Positions 33,873 through 35,559 of a stretch of 35,559 bases of DNA are shown piece after piece. The number at the start of each line of letters is the position of its first letter. Within the stretch, counting starts at the first letter, position 1. The notes under the pieces were generated by a model that saw only the letters and a program-made list of their open reading frames with translations, did not search any database and had not been told where the DNA came from. Source of the stretch: Polaromonas sp. (GTDB lineage Bacteria > Pseudomonadota > Gammaproteobacteria > Burkholderiales > Burkholderiaceae_C); the NCBI GenBank assembly GCA_030650875.1, contig JAUSDK010000215.1:1-35559 (forward strand), in the 5' to 3' direction. The position numbers were made by a program, and so were the translations under genes.

Positions 33873-35075
33873 TTATTTTCGCGCAGCCAGCACTTCAGCA
33901 GGCTGAACAATCTGGCCCGTCTGGTTGGACCAGTTATTTTTGCTGTAAGTGATGACGGCCGCCAAATCAGTGTCGCTCAAGGCTTTCCAGGACGGCATGG
34001 CACCGGCAGCTGCACCGTTGAGCAGCACCTGAATCTGCGCATTGTGGTCGGTGTTCAGCACAATGGCTGAGCCGTCGAGTGGCTTGATGGGGCCTGCGCC
34101 CTTGCCGGTGGCTTGGTGGCAGGCCACGCAGTTGGCCGCGTAGACTTTTTCGCCACGCGCCTTCAAATCAACCAATGTCCAGACTTTGGCCGGATCGTCC
34201 GCCTTGGCAGCGGCCTCTTTGTTCTTGGCAGCGACCCATGCGGTGTAATCCTCGGCGGAGACCACCTTCACGTGAACGGGCATATAGGAATGCTCTTTCC
34301 CGCAAATCTTGGCGCACTGTCCATAAAAGTCACCCACTTGTTCAGCGCGAAACCAGGTATCACGCACAAAGCCGGGAATCGCATCCTGGTGAATACCAAA
34401 GGCCGGCACGGCGAAGGAATGGATCACGTCGTTGGCCGTCGTGATGATGCGGATCTTTTTATTGACAGGCACAACCAGCGGATTGTCGACCTTCAGAAGG
34501 TAGTCATCGACCGGAGCACCCGCCTTGGGACCGCCGGCATCGGACAGGGCGCGGTGGCTGCTGTCCAGCGTGGACACGAAACCAATCCCCTCGCCCTCGC
34601 CCTTGATGTAGTCATAGCCCCATTTCCACTGGATACCAGTGACCTTGATGGTGAGGTCTGAACTGGTGGTGTCCTTCATGGCAATCACGAGTTTTGTGGC
34701 CGGTAGCGCCATGCCGATAACGATCAGGAAAGGCACGATGGTCCAGGCGATTTCAACGGCCGTGGACTCATGAAAATTGGCGGCCTTGTGGCCCACCGAT
34801 TTGCGGTGCTTCAGGATGGAATAGAACATCACCCCGAACACCACCAGGAAGATCACGAGACAAATGGCCATCACGAACCAGTGCAGCCAGATCTGCTCGT
34901 CGGCGACCTTGGTCACAGCAGGATGCAGGTTGAGCTGGTTGACGGCCGGCCCACCAGGTAGGTCATTCACGGCGTAAGCGGCAGTGCTGACCCAAGCGGC
35001 CGCGGATACCACAATTGCGCCCGCATGCTGCATGCCAAGCCGTGTCATTTTGCTCAGGGGATTGCTTAAGTTCAT
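33873..35075 (-). CDS. ctaC: Cytochrome c oxidase subunit II with fused cytochrome c domain
   Basis: Electron entry subunit of the oxidase. From ATG 35075 (400 aa): a signal sequence to about AAYA (32-35), two membrane helices (about 62-86 and 110-132), then the periplasmic cupredoxin with CuA ligands His219, Cys254, Cys258, His262 and Met265 in QCAKICGKEHSYMP. The aromatic electron path GIQWKWGYDY lies near 147-156. A C-terminal class I cytochrome c follows, with CVACH (316-320) and axial Met360 in GAMPSW, making it a caa3-like form. An in-frame extension to 35144 lies across the promoter and was dropped. It is the first gene of the operon. Confidence 0.97.
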   Translation of the reverse strand: MNLSNPLSKMTRLGMQHAGAIVVSAAAWVSTAAYAVNDLPGGPAVNQLNLHPAVTKVADEQIWLHWFVMAICLVIFLVVFGVMFYSILKHRKSVGHKAANFHESTAVEIAWTIVPFLIVIGMALPATKLVIAMKDTTSSDLTIKVTGIQWKWGYDYIKGEGEGIGFVSTLDSSHRALSDAGGPKAGAPVDDYLLKVDNPLVVPVNKKIRIITTANDVIHSFAVPAFGIHQDAIPGFVRDTWFRAEQVGDFYGQCAKICGKEHSYMPVHVKVVSAEDYTAWVAAKNKEAAAKADDPAKVWTLVDLKARGEKVYAANCVACHQATGKGAGPIKPLDGSAIVLNTDHNAQIQVLLNGAAAGAMPSWKALSDTDLAAVITYSKNNWSNQTGQIVQPAEVLAARK

Positions 35076-35120
35076 CGTGATCACTTTTTCTGCTTCAATT
35101 ACCGACCGAATTAACCGCTC

Positions 35121-35126
35121 ATTATA
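35121..35126 (-). promoter_or_regulatory. -10 box TATAAT of a likely ctaC promoter
   Basis: On the minus strand a perfect TATAAT lies 45 nt before the ctaC ATG, giving a leader of about 39 nt. No good -35 is present at 16-18 bp, which hints at an activator or at an overlapping operator. An FNR-like 14-mer (35131-35144) covers the spacer and the -35 region. Confidence 0.6.
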
Positions 35127-35130
35127 AAGT

Positions 35131-35144
35131 TTGCGACAGATCAA
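35131..35144. promoter_or_regulatory. Weak FNR/Anr-like box over the ctaC promoter
   Basis: TTGCG-ACAG-ATCAA agrees with TTGAT-N4-ATCAA at 8 of 10 fixed positions. Its centre is at about -23 from the predicted ctaC start of transcription, a position that would favour repression of this oxygen-requiring oxidase in low oxygen. Confidence 0.3.
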
Positions 35145-35151
35145 CCTGCCG

Positions 35152-35165
35152 TTACTTGAAAGTAA
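35152..35165. repeat. Inverted repeat TTACTT-GA-AAGTAA upstream of ctaC
   Basis: Six-base arms with a 2-bp centre, about 38-51 bp upstream of the predicted ctaC transcription start, where an activator could sit. No regulator is recognised. Confidence 0.35.
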
Positions 35166-35184
35166 ACAAAATTATGTTTAGTTT

Positions 35185-35559
35185 TTAGCAAGATCGCAGC
35201 GCCAAACGAATCTCTCGGGCCAGTGCAGGCCGCAATTCAGGCCGCACATGCCGCCCTACCCTGACCAACCGCCCCTGGCCAGACACCTCAATCAGCGAAC
35301 CATCTCCTCCTCGGGGCTCAATGCGAACCCACGCACGGTTGAATTCTGCCCGCAGCGTGCGGCCTGCCATTTCCTGCTCAATCACCAGTTGTCCGTCCTG
35401 CAGAATGATTTTTTCAGCGTCGCCTGCATGACGGGCATACACCAAAAACGCCGCGCCCACCGCCAGTAACTCAGCCCACGCAAAAGGCATCACCAAGGTA
35501 GCCCCCTGCGACCAGAAGAATCCGGCAATGGCCAGTGAGACCACACACAGCGAGACATA
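35185..35559 (-). CDS. DUF2244 family membrane protein (5' end outside window)
   Basis: The frame is open to the right edge; the last visible codons read YVSLCVVSLAIAGFFWSQG, so the start is missing. The visible 124 residues give two membrane helices (VVSLAIAGFF and MPFAWAELLAVGAAFLVYARH) followed by a soluble beta-rich domain with IILQDGQLVIEQ, RAWVRIEPRGG and GRLVRVGRHV. This pattern fits DUF2244 integral membrane proteins, often next to ctaC in alpha- and betaproteobacteria. The function is not established to my knowledge; position suggests a link to the oxidase. It ends 110 nt before the ctaC start, with no clear terminator between. Confidence 0.85.
   Translation of the reverse strand, partial: YVSLCVVSLAIAGFFWSQGATLVMPFAWAELLAVGAAFLVYARHAGDAEKIILQDGQLVIEQEMAGRTLRAEFNRAWVRIEPRGGDGSLIEVSGQGRLVRVGRHVRPELRPALAREIRLALRSC

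Overview
The window is a stretch of bacterial chromosome that looks like a Comamonadaceae member of the Burkholderiales, perhaps Polaromonas, Rhodoferax or a relative. The reasons are the moderately high GC content, the order TPR protein-lolB-ispE-tRNA-Gln-prs-rplY-pth, and an aa3-type oxidase locus in the betaproteobacterial order ctaC-ctaD-small assembly peptide-ctaG-DUF2970-ctaE / DUF2909 / SURF1-membrane protein-ctaA-ctaB-SCO, ending beside rpoH. The genus call is inference from gene order and protein style. No insertion sequence, prophage, CRISPR array or obvious foreign island was seen, so this is core genome.

Layout. 1-3.0 kb (+): the end of nadK, then recN and rapZ. 3.0-7.1 kb (-): mutM, a dynamin-like GTPase and mutY, closely packed, so two enzymes of 8-oxoguanine repair bracket a GTPase. 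7.2-13.3 kb (+): a TPR protein, lolB, ispE, tRNA-Gln(UUG), prs, rplY and pth, covering outer-membrane lipoprotein sorting, isoprenoid precursors, PRPP and translation. 13.3-17.7 kb (-): an M16 peptidase, a catalytically dead M16 partner, rsmD, coaD and a 2[4Fe-4S] ferredoxin. 17.8-19.3 kb (+): ftsY and a small membrane protein. 19.3-23.9 kb (-): a large Pat-like acyl-CoA-synthetase/GNAT protein translationally coupled to an FtsH-type protease. 24.4-25.4 kb (+): rpoH (sigma-32). 25.5-35.6 kb (mostly -): cytochrome c oxidase structural genes (ctaC, ctaD, ctaE), copper and heme A assembly factors (ctaG, SCO, ctaA, ctaB, SURF1), several small membrane proteins, and the start-truncated DUF2244 gene at the right edge.

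The most interesting part is the 542-bp gap between the Pat-like gene and rpoH. It holds a perfect CIRCE operator (TTAGCACTC-N9-GAGTGCTAA) directly in front of rpoH. This implies that HrcA represses the gene for the heat-shock sigma factor. The same gap holds a 9/10 FNR/Anr-type box, a 16-bp perfect palindrome and an 11-bp direct repeat. An FtsH-family protease, the class that degrades sigma-32 in E. coli, lies two genes away on the other side. Other points worth checking are the mutM-GTPase-mutY operon, a pair of hairpins with complementary loops behind tRNA-Gln, a mispaired T-stem in that tRNA, and a few genes whose -10-like boxes end 7 nt before the ATG. I saw no clear sign of a wholly new defence or mobile system.
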